Origin: Trifolium pratense
Taxonomy: Eukaryota > Streptophyta > Magnoliopsida > Fabales > Fabaceae
DNA length: 64,000 bases
Direction: 5' to 3'
Assembly (NCBI RefSeq): GCF_020283565.1
Contig: NC_060059.1
Coordinates: 29,523,838-29,587,837 of the forward strand
The translations under genes were made by a program, and so were the position numbers. The notes under the pieces were generated by a model. It had not been told where the DNA came from and did no database searches. It was given only the letters and a program-made list of their open reading frames with translations. This document shows, in pieces, positions 20,876-32,839 of this stretch; the stretch's first letter is position 1; every line of letters starts with the position of its first letter.

Positions 20876-22140
20876 AAATAAACCGTGATAAAATTAAATT
20901 AAACAATATTATAAAAAAAGTAGAAACAAAATTTAAATGCACTTTTTTTTACAGTAAAATTAAATGCACGTTGATTTATAGTTAAAATTCGAATTGGAAT
21001 ATGATGCTAAAATATAAAGAAGCAAATAATTCATACAATTTTAAAAAAATTAGATTTTCTTATAAAAAAAATAGATTTTAAACATAAGATATAACCGGAA
21101 AAAAATATAATATATTTAGTTTGTTGAGATATCACCAATGAATTGGTCCAAGTGGTAAAAGTTCTGTACCGTTTGCCCTAACATTTTTTCCTCTTCTTTT
21201 TCCTTAGAAGTAAGAAGTTAGACCAAACAACAATTTTTAAAAACTCTAGTAAGAAAAAAAAAACAGCTTTTATATTTTAAGAAAAATTATAATATATTAT
21301 CAAATATATCTTTTAACCTTATTATAATAATTAAAAAAAATTACTTTTAACTTTTTTTTTTTTTTATAAAAAAGTACTTTATGATTAAAGTTATTAGTTT
21401 TAAAGTTATTATTTCTAAATTTATGATTAAGATAGCTTCTACACCTAATAAAAGATGGGCCAAAGAGTACCTTAGTCCCCTTAAGCATGTGGTCAGGGTT
21501 TCAATTCTCTTCTCATGCGTATTGATAAAATTCGGTTGGGAGGGGAGAACCCACCTTGTGTGCCCCACACGTACCCCGACAAAGATAAATGTTAGTCATC
21601 GCTAACGACGGTAGAAAGATAATCTGCTTTAATAAATTTGAAAAGTTAAAAACGTAAAAAAGAAAATAAATTAAATCTCTTTGATAATTTGTTGAGAGAG
21701 ATATATGTTAAATGGAAAGAAGATATTTGTTGTGATATCTATACCAATTTATTTTTTTTAAGACAACTATACCAATTAAATCTTCATTTAAAAAATAGAA
21801 TAAACGGTGAAATCGACATATGGCATAAAAAAGTAAAAAATCTTACTTTTTTTTTATCCGACAAAAGTACGAAATTCCGAGAATAAGAGTTTTGTGTTCG
21901 TCCAAACCTTACTTTATATATATAAAGAAAAGAATAAAAATAACAACTAACAAAGATTTGTATTGATTTAATTTATTTATTTTTTTTATGATTAATTACA
22001 TTACATAAAAACGAGTCCATCCCACAAATAAAGGATATAAAACTAACAACTAACTAAGATAATTTATTAATTTAAATTATTTTTTATGAGAAGATATTTG
22101 ATATATGTTACCTAAAAAAGATAAGAAATATGATACTAAA

Positions 22141-22282
22141 ACACACATAGTGTTACTATATATAATAAGTAAAGTGAGGAGGGTTGTTAACTCACACTTG
22201 CAAGTTGCAACCCTAATCATATTCATTCACACTCTCTATACATTGCTTGAGAAACAAGAAACTAATAAACGAACTTTGTTTC
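22141..22282 (+). promoter_or_regulatory. B3 copy 4 core promoter
   Basis: ACACATAGTGTTACTATATA, TATA at about 22157-22167, then AAGTAAAGTGAGGAGG and TTGCAACCCTAATCATATTC. Shared with copies 6 and 7. Confidence 0.7.
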
Positions 22283-23113
22283 ATGTCCTCTGATTACTCA
22301 ATCATGGGTCTACACCTAATAACACCTAGTTCTTGCTCGTGTACAACACAACAACAACAACAACAACACTCCAAGCTCTACAATGATGATGTTGTTGGGA
22401 CAAATTGGGATGTTTGTGATTATGATCTTCCATTGAAGAAGAGAAAGATCAAGAAGGAAAAGAGTGATCTTGGTAACCACACCAAGAATGATGATGCTGA
22501 TGAAAGAAATTGGGATGACTGGGAATATCATCTTCCAATAAAGAAGAGAAAGATCAAGGGAAGAATTTGGAGCTATTGCGAATATGATCTTCCATTGAAA
22601 AAGAGAAAGATCAACAGGGAAAAGAGTGATCTCGGCTACAACAACAACAACAACAACAACGTTTCTTTTCTCTTTTCTTCCATTGAAAACAATGTTTCTT
22701 CGTCTACCAGCCATGAAGACACAAAAATCGCCAACAAACAAGAAACTAAGAAGACGGGTAATGTTGATGATGAATGGGAGATCAAGAAGGTGCTTGAAAA
22801 GAGTGATGTTTGTCGCGCTTTGAGTAGGCTTATGTTGAAGAAAGAATTGACTCAAGAGTTTGTGATTCCGGTGGTGTTGGGTGGTGCTAAAGCTGCTGAG
22901 AAAAAAGGAGTGGAAGTTCAAGTATGGGACGTTGACACAAAGTCTCTTCATTCTCTCGTTTTCAAGATATGGACTTCCGCACAAAGCCACGTTTTCAATA
23001 AGAGATGGGTCAAAGATTTTGTTCATAGAAGGGAATTAAAGAAAGGAGATCAAATTGGCTTACATTGGGATAAAGATAACGGACGCTTTAACTTTTCCGT
23101 AATTAGTTTATAA
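22283..23113 (+). CDS. B3 domain protein, copy 4
   Basis: 276 aa from the first ATG of the leader (22283, MSSDYSIMGLHLI); a second Met at 22304 lines up better with the start in copy 2 and cannot be excluded. It lacks the Cys-rich start of copies 1, 3 and 5 but has a Gln run and three basic motifs (CDYDLPLKKRKIK, WEYHLPIKKRKIK, CEYDLPLKKRKIN), an Asn tract and an intact B3 domain (VLEKSDVCRALSRLMLKKEL to FNFSVISL). Nearly identical to copy 6. Its convergent REM partner is split by a Copia element. Likely a nuclear DNA-binding protein. Confidence 0.85.
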   Translation: MSSDYSIMGLHLITPSSCSCTTQQQQQQHSKLYNDDVVGTNWDVCDYDLPLKKRKIKKEKSDLGNHTKNDDADERNWDDWEYHLPIKKRKIKGRIWSYCEYDLPLKKRKINREKSDLGYNNNNNNNVSFLFSSIENNVSSSTSHEDTKIANKQETKKTGNVDDEWEIKKVLEKSDVCRALSRLMLKKELTQEFVIPVVLGGAKAAEKKGVEVQVWDVDTKSLHSLVFKIWTSAQSHVFNKRWVKDFVHRRELKKGDQIGLHWDKDNGRFNFSVISL

Positions 23114-23790
23114 TTTTTCGTTGTGTAGAACTACCGATCATTTTCTTGTGTAGTCTTTTGATACGTGAAAAGCATATTGTGTTTGCCAAATATATGACAT
23201 ATATATTAGATTTTCGTTGTTTTATTTGATGTGGAAGTCGTTTATCCTTCATTGATTATAGATTTATTTTATTCTATGATGTCCTATATAAATATGAATT
23301 ATTTAGAAAATTATAATTTAACTATAGCAAAAATCAAAACAAATAGTATTCAAATGAAAAATATGCCCATATAGATCTAGCTCCAAAATCAAGATTGAAA
23401 TTGAAACCTAATCTAATATAATTCAACAATAAGATAAGAGACATATCAAATTTCAAAAGCAAATTTCCTCCTAAATTGTCACAAAGAAGTAAGAGATATA
23501 TGGGAGTCGTGTATAGAGCAGAGAGGATGAACTTTAAGATCGCAAATTAAGAACTTATACATTAACAATGTGTACCATTAACATTTCAATTGTTCTATCT
23601 TCACACAACACAATTTCGAATAAGCATCGATCATTTTCAGTGATATTGCTCATTGTGCAAAAACCTGCTCATCCTTTCACATATACTCGACCGTCACTTT
23701 AATTACGTATTTTTCCTCTCATTTGGATATGTGTTGTGCTCATTTGTGGCAACACATGATGATAGGCTTCCATTTCATTTGCTTCAAAAC

Positions 23791-24344
23791 TGTTCGAATA
23801 TTTTATATTTAATTATTATATTCCAATAATTGTTATGTGGGCATTTATATTTAAATTAATTATATTAGCTATTTATCATAATAAGAGCCTTAGTTGATAA
23901 GTGATCAGATAAAGTTAAAAGGCTAAATGGATTTCTATTAAGATATTAATTAATGAACTAATTAGTGGATATGGACGAAAATATGAGTGGATGTCAGGAT
24001 GGCCAATTCCGGAATAATGGGAACCCTAATTGGCCATCACACTATATATAGGCTATGGTCCCCAATATACCGTACACAAGCAAATAACCTCTTCTCCCCA
24101 TCTGAAGAGAATTCAAGGCATAAGGAGTACCGGTTGAGGAAGAACCACACTAGCCAACGGATACTTGTCGTCCGTCTCTCTCTTTACGTTTCAGGATCGG
24201 TTTGTTCTACTTCCATCTGACGGTTAGTATCTAATGGATTCTTCTATTCAGGTATTCCTAATACTAATTCTAGCTTCCGCACTATTTGTATAAGAGCATG
24301 ACTTGTATGTAATTAATTGGTAAATTAATTATTAAAACCTATCA
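23791..24344 (+). repeat. 5' LTR
   Basis: 554 bp, TGTTCGAATATT to AAACCTATCA. Contains ACTATATATAGG (TATA-like, about 24042). It differs from the 3' LTR only by two visible substitutions and a 56-57 bp deletion near 24270. Confidence 0.9.
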
Positions 24345-27300
24345 ATTGGTATTAGAGCAGGTCTTCATGTTTGATTTATTTGAATTGCTTAAATTATTCG
24401 TTTCGGTGGCTTTGTATATATTTGGGCGATCATGTACTTATTTGTTACTCTGCCCAGATTTATAGTTTAATTACTGGAATATACTATTTAGTAGGCATTG
24501 CAGTGACTTCTCGTTGATTATCTATTAATATAATTTTGACAAGTAAAACCAAAGATCAATGGGCTTAGGTGATAAGTGAAAGAATGAATGCTTTCTAATT
24601 TTCTTTTGCTGGAAACGTGAATATAGTGTATCATCGTTTGTTACATATATTGCATGTATGTATATATAAACGCATGATATAAGGTTTTTTGGATTTTTAT
24701 TCAGTTGGTACATGATACGGGACTTGAACCAGTAATTAAGGATCATTGTATAGTAATGCAAATTAAGAAAATTAAGGCCAGAGGAATGTTCTTTCGGTTT
24801 TGGAACGTGATATTGCCTTTGCTTCATTCTGGTTCAGTGTTAAAATAAAATCAATTCTTTCAATTTAATTTATCTATAAAGTTGCTATTGTTATAGCAAA
24901 TAAAGATTTAAAGTTGATTTGATTTATTCTGAAAATAAAATTAAAGTTTTCGGTGTTTTTAACTAATTTTTCTAAATTAGATATTTGGTTTTCCTTATTT
25001 ATAAAGTTTATTGTCTAAAAACAAGGAATTAGAGTTAATTTTGGCAATTAAGTTTTTCAAATCAAATTTTCGGATACTCATTTATAAAGTTTGTTGCCTA
25101 AAATTAAGGGTTTGACTTTTAGGCGATTATGATTTGTTTTGAAATTGGAAAGATTTAATTTTTTAAATAAGGAATTGTCATACACATTTGGTTATTATAT
25201 AGTTTACGGAAGATCATTTACCTTTATATAGCACTTATCAATGATTCTCAAAATATTATGATTCAATCTGTTATGTACAAAATTAAAGGTTTCGATTCTT
25301 TAAATTTTTTGGAAATATAGATTCTATAATTATTTGTTTAAATAGAGTTATGAAGTTTTTTGTTTCATTTTGTTTAAGAAAAAAATATAATTATAGAATT
25401 TTATTTATTTATTTAAAGAATCATTGAGTATATATGTGAACTAGTTCTAGCATGACAGTATTTTGCTACATAAAGATGCAATTCTTATTTGATTTAAAAT
25501 TGAATATTTGGACTTTAGCATGATTATGATGTTTGAGGTTATTGTTATTAAGTTTCTACAATAATTTTTTCCATGCTTTTCAAATTTATTTCATGCTAAT
25601 GTTTGTTTAATAGTGAGATTTTATTCTCACATAAGGGATGTCATTTAATCTTATGATTATCAAGCGACGTCATAAAGAAAAATGGCCTACATTTTGTGGG
25701 TAGTGCCTTGTAAATTAAAGAACTTTCCCATTTTAATTTATTAAATTGTCTAGTAATGACGATTGAGTTGGTTGAAACAACATGTTGCCGAAGTAACCTC
25801 TGTTGCGTAGATTTGATTCAATTGAACTTACAAAAGATGTAGTGTGAAATTATTCATGTGAGTTGTCGTCGGGCCGAAGCAAGGCACAACTTGACCGGAT
25901 AACTGCATACTTGTGATGGTAAATGTGTGGTGATTATAAAGTTATTTACCATGTGGATAATAGGATGCCCGAAGGTGACTATTGTTTGACAGGACTTATC
26001 ACCAATGTTTGATCATTGCATTGAGAGTACCGCTTGCAATTAATTCTTACAATCCAAAGATTGAGGATTGATGGTGCACTTGGTATCTTGTTTGAGTATT
26101 TTAATTTACAAATAAAGTTTTGCATGTCTCTATAATAATTTATTGACATGTCTAATAAAGTGGTGTTGGTGTAAATCCATACAAGTATTTAGTGGATTGC
26201 ATTGACACTTATAATGGTAAGCATGTGGCGATCATAAGGAATTATTGTTTGTCATTATTGATTGTCAGTGTTTGATCATTGTCACGAAATACCACTAGCA
26301 ATTGATGTGATTTTCTAAGGGCTTGACATCAATGGTGCACTAGGTATCTTGGTGAGTAATTTTTGTTCTCTATAAACTAATATAGTTTATGTATCTGCAA
26401 ATTCATGTTAGAATTTTAATATAGGAAGAACATTGTGTTCTTGGATCTAGACCTTATGTAAAAGTGGAGAAACTCAAATTCTCTCACAATTTAGTATATT
26501 TTAAGTGAGATTCAGGTTAACAAAGTGAGTATACTCCAAATCACATAAGTCATATGGTCATAAAGTTTTGAATTCCAAAGACATTTGAGGTATTACTTAA
26601 GATGACATAATTTTTTGTCATGTTTTCTTTGCTTAAATTAAAGTGCTTCTAAAGCAATGAAGCGAAAAATAAGCTCTCGTCGGAGAGATAATATTTCATT
26701 TGGATTATTAAGCAAAGAAAATCTCAATAGTACATTAGGTAACTATTTAATCTTGTAAAGTGATATAATTTTGACAATCAAGTTACTTTCTCGAAAATTT
26801 AGCATATAGTATTCTATTTGCACAATTAGTCTTATAACTATTAAAGTTAGAGGTGATTCTTTAATAGAATCATTTCATAAAGTGTGCAATAAAGAAATAA
26901 TTGAAGAAGAGATAATAAAATAGTGCTTATCATGTAAATACCTCAAAAGATAAAGGCAAATAAAGAATAATAAGAAAATTTGATCTAAACTGACAAATTT
27001 TCAATGATGTTGAAAGACACATCAATCTAGTGGGAAAATAAGTCGGTGAAGATTGATGATTTTCAACTATTTGTTAGATTGTTGTTACTTTGTATTTAAA
27101 AGACAATTTAGTGAATCATCATGTGAATTAAGTTTTGTTTTAATGTTATAAATTCTTTATTTATTATTATTTTAAATTAGAGATTCAATTTGTCTTTTAA
27201 ATAAAAATACTATTATAGTCAATTAAGTTGTGACTTGTGACAATCTAGAATTGTTGAAAATTTTGAGAAATATAAACTTTGGTCCCATGTTAATGAACAT

Positions 27301-27599
27301 TATGAGACAGAAATTGCAAAGTCTCTTGAAGATATTGAGTTTGGGGGAGAGATATGGTAAAAGAACAAAATTGAGTGAGGAAGAATTGGTTCTAAATCAA
27401 TTCATACAGTTACTATTTATATAGTAAATTTGGATTCTCATAAGGACATTAGTGTTCTTTCTCTCAATTAGGTTAAGAGATTAATTCATGAAGATCAAAC
27501 TCAATACCTTCAAGAATTAAAGTATGAAGTGTCATAAAGTATTGACTGAAAAGAAAATTCATGTTCGTTTTGTTTTGAAAACTCTATTAGGACAGTCAC

Positions 27600-28752
27600 G
27601 ACACTTGTTACTTATTATAGTTTTTTGGAGCTAAATAAGATGGATATCAAGATAGTGTTTCTTAATGACAACACTAAGAAACACAATAAAGTGCAATCAG
27701 ATGAAACTTTATGTCAATAGACATAAAGTAGATAATGTGCAAACAAAATAAATCCATTTATTTGTGAAGAAAGTTGTCTCATTATTGATACCACAAAAGT
27801 CTCATAAGGTGATTGTCTCATTTGGTTTTGAGATGTATATTATGGAGAATTGTGGATTATACAGGTTCAGTGGGAGTATGTTTATATTCTAAATTTAATG
27901 TGTCAAATTTATTTTATTTAGTCAACAATGATATATGATTGTTGTGCAAAATCAAGAAATCACTAACAAAAGTTTAGTGACAAAAGATCTTGGGCACATC
28001 TCTTTTGTATTAGGCATTTCGATACTTAGAAATTACTCTCAATGTATCATTCGGGTATAACAAAAGAGTCGTATCAATAAAGTTGAAAATAAATTCGACA
28101 TGAAAGTCAATAAACTAAGGAATTGCCTTAATTATAAAGGGAGACTATCTAGTCTCAATCATTGTTCAAAAGAAAAATCTGGAAATTTAGAAAATAAAGT
28201 ATTTTCATATATGCTTCAGCTTTGAGAAACTTATGTACGATCTTACTTATACGCATCCGGAAATAGTGTATATAATAAGATCATTTGGCAGATACTTGAG
28301 CAATTCAAAATTTGAATTGTTAAAATGAGGCAACCATAAAGATTGTTATAGAGAACAATAATTTGTGCTCACATATCGGAGATCTAACAATTTGGAGATC
28401 ATCAGGATGTTTGACTCTGATCCTTTTGGATGTCTATATATAATGGACATTTTAACTCAAGAACTGACTGTAGGTATTTATGTCACTTGGTTGCATAAAG
28501 TAAAAGTTTTTGAAAGACAACTCAAGTTATATTGTGACATAAGTCAGTCGGATAATGTTTCAACAACTATTTTATAAAGTTTGTCAACTTATTAGTTGTT
28601 GTTGGATGATAGAACATATAGAGATAAAGTTTATGCTAGCTGACTCACTAATCAAAGACGTGACACCTAAGGTCTTTCATATTATTTTTGTCACTAAGGG
28701 TCTTGGATTAGTGGGAGTCTCTAATTTGTTATGTTCTAACTTTAGTTTTTGA
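27600..28752 (+). pseudogene. Copia RT/RNase H remnants
   Basis: Frame-shifted, stop-ridden plus-strand pieces of the reverse transcriptase and RNase H domains. No continuous frame exceeds about 70 codons. Upstream (24361-27600) nothing protein-like is recognisable, although 25860-26340 contains two degenerate copies of a roughly 280-bp segment (TGTTTGATCATTG, ATGGTGCACT(T/A)GGTATCTTG). Confidence 0.7.
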
Positions 28753-29159
28753 TACTGATACAGATTTTGTTAAGGTTTTCTGCAGAAATAAAGTTTGAGG
28801 TTATTATTGTTAATAACTGGTTCTGTATCATTGGTGCAAATATTGAATTTGCAAACTTCAGTTTGATCTCACTAAAGTTTTTAGTTGGACTAGTTGGAAA
28901 TTGACATGATTTAGAGATCACATTGCATGTAATTTCCATGTCACTCATCCATATCGATCTATGTCATCAAGCACATTGATGTGGTGGTCGTCGGGGTTCC
29001 GTCACGTTATACGTCAGTGACAAGAGCCGCGGTGGTCCCATTATTAATGTGTGAGGTGGACCGGATTGTAAAGTTGAAATCTAAAAGATAAATAGCATTC
29101 AGAAGCGCGCCTAAAGAACTATGATATAATTATCAATATATATTGCCCAAGTGGGAGAT

Positions 29160-29770
29160 TGTTGGAATATTTTATATTTAATTATTATATTCCAATAATT
29201 GTTATGTGGGCATTTATATTTAAATTAATTATATTAGCTATTTATCATAATAAGAGCCTTAGTTGATAAGTGATCAGATAAAGTTAAAAGGCTAAATGGA
29301 TTTCTATTAAGATATTAATTAATGAACTAATTAGTGGATATGGACGAAAATATGAGTGGATGTCAGGATGGCCAATTCCGGAATAATGGGAACCCTAATT
29401 GGCCATCACACTATATATAGGCTATGGTCCCCAATATACCGTACACAAGCAAATAACCTCTTCTCCCCATCTGAAGAGAATTCAAGGCATAAGGAGTACC
29501 GGTTGAGGAAGAACCACACTAGCCAACGGATACTTGTCGTCCGTCTCTCTCTTTACGTTTCAGGATCGGTTTGTTCTACTTCCATCTGACGGTTAGTATC
29601 TAATGGATTCTTCTATCCAGGTATTCCTAATACTAATTCTTCATAAATCAACATGTCGTAGATCCTGTTTTATATGCATGCTCCTTCTGTTCTATCTAGC
29701 TTCCGCACTATTTGTATAAGAGCATGACTTGTATGTAATTAATTGGTAAATTAATTATTAAAACCTATCA
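29160..29770 (+). repeat. 3' LTR
   Basis: 611 bp, TGTTGGAATATT to AAACCTATCA. Includes the extra segment at about 29639-29695 (ATAAATCAACATGTCGTAGA) absent from the 5' LTR. Confidence 0.9.
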
Positions 29771-30196
29771 TCAACATCCTATATGATAATAAAAACAATG
29801 TAAGTTACATATCAATAGTAGCGGACATGACTTCATAATTGTGACAAATGCAATGTACAATGCCTGAGGGATAAGTCTCTGCAGTTGTGCGCATAAGATA
29901 CCCAATTTTACAAACAATAAAAATTCAAAAATTATAACTTGCAGTGGCAACATACAAGGTTGATATGCTTTGAAAAGCAAAAGCAGAAATCCTTAATAAC
30001 ACTTTTTGGAATATGCTGCAAAATCCAAGAAATTCAATTGTTTGGATTATAATTTGAAGAATTTTCAAAATGATAGAAATTTATGAAGTATTTTGTTCAA
30101 GTTAAATTTAGAGAATTTCAAAATGACACCTAAAACCAAAGAATTTAAAATTTCTTCTTCTCTATAAACTTTTAAAAATTACTAATTGATCGTAAA

Positions 30197-30729
30197 TAGG
30201 CATGGCAATAAAACTCATACCCGCGGGTACCCACCCAAACCATACCCGCTTTGACGGGGAAAACCCGAGTTGACTGGGTTTGGGTTCGGGTTTTCCCCGA
30301 TTTCAAAAGATGGGTTTGGGGCGGGTAATGGGTACATTGATACCCACCCCGAACCCGCTCCGCTTATTCTAAAAATTAGATTTCACCTCTTTTAAATTAG
30401 AAACGCTTAAACAATCTCTTAAATTACGTTCATATATTTATTTTTTATTTTAATTTGAGTATTAAACAAACCATTTTCTCTATTTTTTTTCTTTATTTAA
30501 AAAAAATATTGTTGAGAGAAAATAATTTTGGACATTTAACTTTTTTTTTTAATAAAAAAATACTAAAATATAATCTAAATTCATGTGGAAAGATTTGTAA
30601 TGGGGATACCCGAAACCCGATGGGGATACCTGATCCCCATTGGGTATGGGTTTGGGGAAACCCGAACTTTATGGGTTTGGGTTTGGGGAGGGGAAAACTC
30701 GTCCCCGCCCCGCCCTATTGCCATGCCTA
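30197..30729. mobile_element. hAT-like MITE
   Basis: Termini TAGGCATGGCAAT / ATTGCCATGCCTA. Perfect 8-bp duplication ATCGTAAA at 30189-30196 and 30730-30737. Interior carries GGGTA/CCCGAA words like the element at 13535. Confidence 0.95.
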
Positions 30730-30739
30730 ATCGTAAAAC

Positions 30740-31465
30740 CTAAAATCGACGATAAACGCTAAATCGGCCGAAAATCCAAAAAATCGGCAGAAAAAACCTA
30801 AAATCGGCCAAAAGCCCAAAAATCAACTATAAACCCTAAAATCGGCTGAAAACCCAAAAATCGGCAGAAATACCTAAAATCGGCCAAAATTCTAAAAATC
30901 GACTATAAACCCTAAAATCGGCTGAAAACCCAAAAAATCGGTCGAAAAACAGAAAATCAACCGAAAACCAAAAAAATCGGCCGAAAACCTAAAATCGGCC
31001 AAAATCCAAAAAATAGACTATAAACCCTAAAATCGGCCAACAACCCGAAAAATCCGAAAAAAAAACCTAAAATCGTCCAAAATTCCAAAAATCGACTATA
31101 AACCCTAAAATCGGCCGAAAACCCAAAAAATCGGCCGAAAAACAAAAAATCGATCGAAAACCCAAAATCGGCCAACATCCAAAAAATTGGCCGAAGAATC
31201 TAAAATCGTCCCTAAACCCAAAAAACTCGGCCGAAAACCTAAAATCGACCCAAAATCCTGAAATCGGCTATAAACCCCAAAGTCGGCTGAAAAACCTAAA
31301 ATCGACTATAAACCCATTTTTCGGCCGATATTAGGGTTTAAAGTTGATTTTTGGGTTTTTCGGTCGATTTTAGGTTTATAGTCGATTTTTGGGTTTTTCG
31401 CGATTTTAGGTTTTTCGGCCGATTTTTTGGGTTTAGGGTCGGTTTTTGGGTTTTCGATTAATTTT
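30740..31465. repeat. AAATCGGCCGAAAACC minisatellite with inverted end
   Basis: About 575 bp of a degenerate 15-17 bp unit (AAATCGGCCGAAAACCC) on plus, switching at about 31316 to its reverse complement (GGGTTTTTCGGCCGATTTT) for roughly 150 bp. The array is therefore partly palindromic. No coding meaning. Confidence 0.9.
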
Positions 31466-31482
31466 TCGGCCGAATTAATGGA

Positions 31483-31697
31483 TTTTTTGTGATATATATT
31501 AATTGGGCAGCAAGAAAAGAAAAAGTAAAAAAAAAAAATTAAAAACACACAGTGTTACTATATAAGTAAAGTGAGGAGGCAACTCACATTTGTAACCGTA
31601 ATCATATAACATTATTGTTATTCATATCATACGCTCTCTCTATACTTTACTTGAGAAACAAGAATTCCATTAATTCAATTATGGTTCACTGTAATTA
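31483..31697 (+). pseudogene. truncated B3 promoter plus five codons
   Basis: Same block as 16366-16610: TATA-containing ACTATATAAGTAAAGTGAGG, leader, then ATGGTTCACTGTAATTAA at 31680. It abuts directly the AAATTTGTGGGTCTTATTTC start of the copy 5 upstream region. Confidence 0.8.
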
Positions 31698-32059
31698 AAT
31701 TTGTGGGTCTTATTTCGATTGACATTTTTATTAATTAATTAAATAAAAACTAAATACGAAAAAAAAATAAAAAACTAGTCCATCCCATAAAAAAAAAAAA
31801 AAAAAACTAGTAACTAATTCTTTTTTATGAGAAGATAGGTGATATGTTGCCTGAAAAAAAGATATGTGAGATATATTAATTGGGAAGAAAGAAAGAAAAG
31901 ATATGTGAGATATATTAATTGGGCAGAAAGAAAGAAAAGATATGGAAATCTTTCTTGTTACTATATATAATATATATAAGTAAAGTGAGGAGGCTTGTTA
32001 ACTCACATTTGCAACCCTAATCGTATTATTCTTGCTCCATTAATTCCATTAATTCAATT
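31698..32059 (+). promoter_or_regulatory. B3 copy 5 promoter
   Basis: Two full minisatellite units plus a partial one (31856-31945), TATA at about 31961-31977, then AAGTAAAGTGAGGAGG. It includes the empty site for the MULE-like MITE of copy C (AAAACTAAA near 31746). Confidence 0.75.
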
Positions 32060-32839
32060 ATGGTTCACTGTAATTCTTCCTCCTCCTGCTTGACCGATGA
32101 TGTTTGTCATCTACATCTAACACTTCCTTCTTGCTCCAATACAAAACAAAAACAACACTCCAATAAGAAACGAAAACATGGCCAAGAAGAAGAAACCCAA
32201 CAACAAACCAAAAATGTTGTTGTTGGGACAAATTGGGATGTTTGCGATTATGATATTCCATTGAAGAAGGAAAAGAGTGATCCTGGCAACGGGATAATTT
32301 GGGGCTATTGCGAATATGATCTTCCATTGAAGAAGAGAAAGATCAATAGGGAAAAGAGTAATCTCAGCTACAACAACAACAACAACGTTTCTTTTATCTT
32401 TTCTTCCATCGAAAACAATGTTTCTTCGTCTACCAGCCACGACGACACAAAAATCGCCAACAAACAAGAAACTAAGAAGACGTGTAATGTTGATGATGAA
32501 TGGGAGATGAAGAAGGTGCTTGAAAAGAGCGATGTTTGTCGCGCTTTGAGTAGGCTTATGTTGAAGAAAGAATTGACTCAAGAGTTTGTGATTCCGATGG
32601 GGTTGGGTGGTGCTAAAGCTGCCAAGCATAAAGGTGTGGAAGTAAAAGTATGGGACGTTGACACAAAGTCTCTTCATTCTCTCGTTTTCAAGATCTGGAC
32701 TTCCGCACAAAGCTACGTTTTCAATAAGAGATGGTTCAAAGATTTTGTTCTTAGAAGGGAATTAAAGAAAGGAGATCAAATTGGCTTACATTGGGATCAA
32801 GATAACGGACGCTTTAACTTTTCCGTAATTAGTTTATAA
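32060..32839 (+). CDS. B3 domain protein, copy 5
   Basis: 259 aa, single exon, start at the conserved ATGGTTCACTG. Cys-rich N-terminus (MVHCNSSSSCLTDDVCHLH), two basic motifs (CDYDIPLKKEK, CEYDLPLKKRKI), an Asn tract of five, SSIENNVSSSTSHDD and an intact B3 domain to FNFSVISL. Closest to copies 1 and 3. Like copy 3 it has lost its REM neighbour and runs straight into the spacer at about 32965. Probable nuclear DNA-binding protein of unknown target. Confidence 0.85.
   Translation: MVHCNSSSSCLTDDVCHLHLTLPSCSNTKQKQHSNKKRKHGQEEETQQQTKNVVVGTNWDVCDYDIPLKKEKSDPGNGIIWGYCEYDLPLKKRKINREKSNLSYNNNNNVSFIFSSIENNVSSSTSHDDTKIANKQETKKTCNVDDEWEMKKVLEKSDVCRALSRLMLKKELTQEFVIPMGLGGAKAAKHKGVEVKVWDVDTKSLHSLVFKIWTSAQSYVFNKRWFKDFVLRRELKKGDQIGLHWDQDNGRFNFSVISL

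Larger units (their letters stand above)
18640..22140. other. array spacer (copy C), no gene
   Basis: About 3.5 kb nearly identical to 32950-36077 plus 42277-42730, and more distantly to 46235-49250. It contains a SINE (19030-19197) and an hAT-like MITE (20182-20875). Relative to the 46.5 kb copy, a segment with GGAGATTGAAGTAGACTTGT is deleted near 19010. The stretch at 21440-21600 (GTGGTCAGGGTTTCAATTCT, then CCCCACACGTACCCCGACAA) may be another tRNA-related SINE remnant. Confidence 0.6.
23791..29770 (+). mobile_element. Ty1/Copia LTR retrotransposon, defective
   Basis: 5980 bp. 5' LTR 23791-24344, PBS-like TTGGTATTAGAGCAG at 24346-24360 (initiator Met tRNA type), polypurine tract AAGTGGGAGAT at 29149-29159, 3' LTR 29160-29770. 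Coding remains are short and broken: RT KMDIKIVFLND near 27640, LGHISFVLGISILRNYSQC near 27990, and RNase H NNLEIIRMFDSDPFGC at 28386-28433 and LADSLIKDVTPKVFH near 28635. I could not find gag, protease or integrase frames. The element lies in the final exon of a REM relic. A clean 5-bp target duplication is not seen (AAAAC versus TCAAC). Confidence 0.9.
23560..30020 (-). pseudogene. REM-like gene relic split by a Copia element
   Basis: The last REM exon (about 23567-23790) is homologous to 44319-44558 but diverged. It is interrupted four codons from its 5' end by the element at 23791-29770, after which TCAACATCCTATATGATAAT resumes the acceptor and intron. The 26-codon exon 4 follows at about 29940-30017 (CACTTTTTGGAATATGCTGC on plus). 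Exons 1-3 are missing. Confidence 0.8.

Noticed and set aside
21135..21600. tRNA-like words (GGTCCAAGTGGTAAA; GGGGTTCAATTCTC)
   Set aside because: No cloverleaf could be built; at best an old SINE, so no tRNA gene is reported.
23987..24220. 77-codon frame, identical at 29356-29589
   Set aside because: Lies wholly within the two LTRs, so identity reflects LTR duplication and not protein conservation.
30957..31178. Phe/Gly-rich minus-strand frame
   Set aside because: Product of the AATCGG minisatellite.
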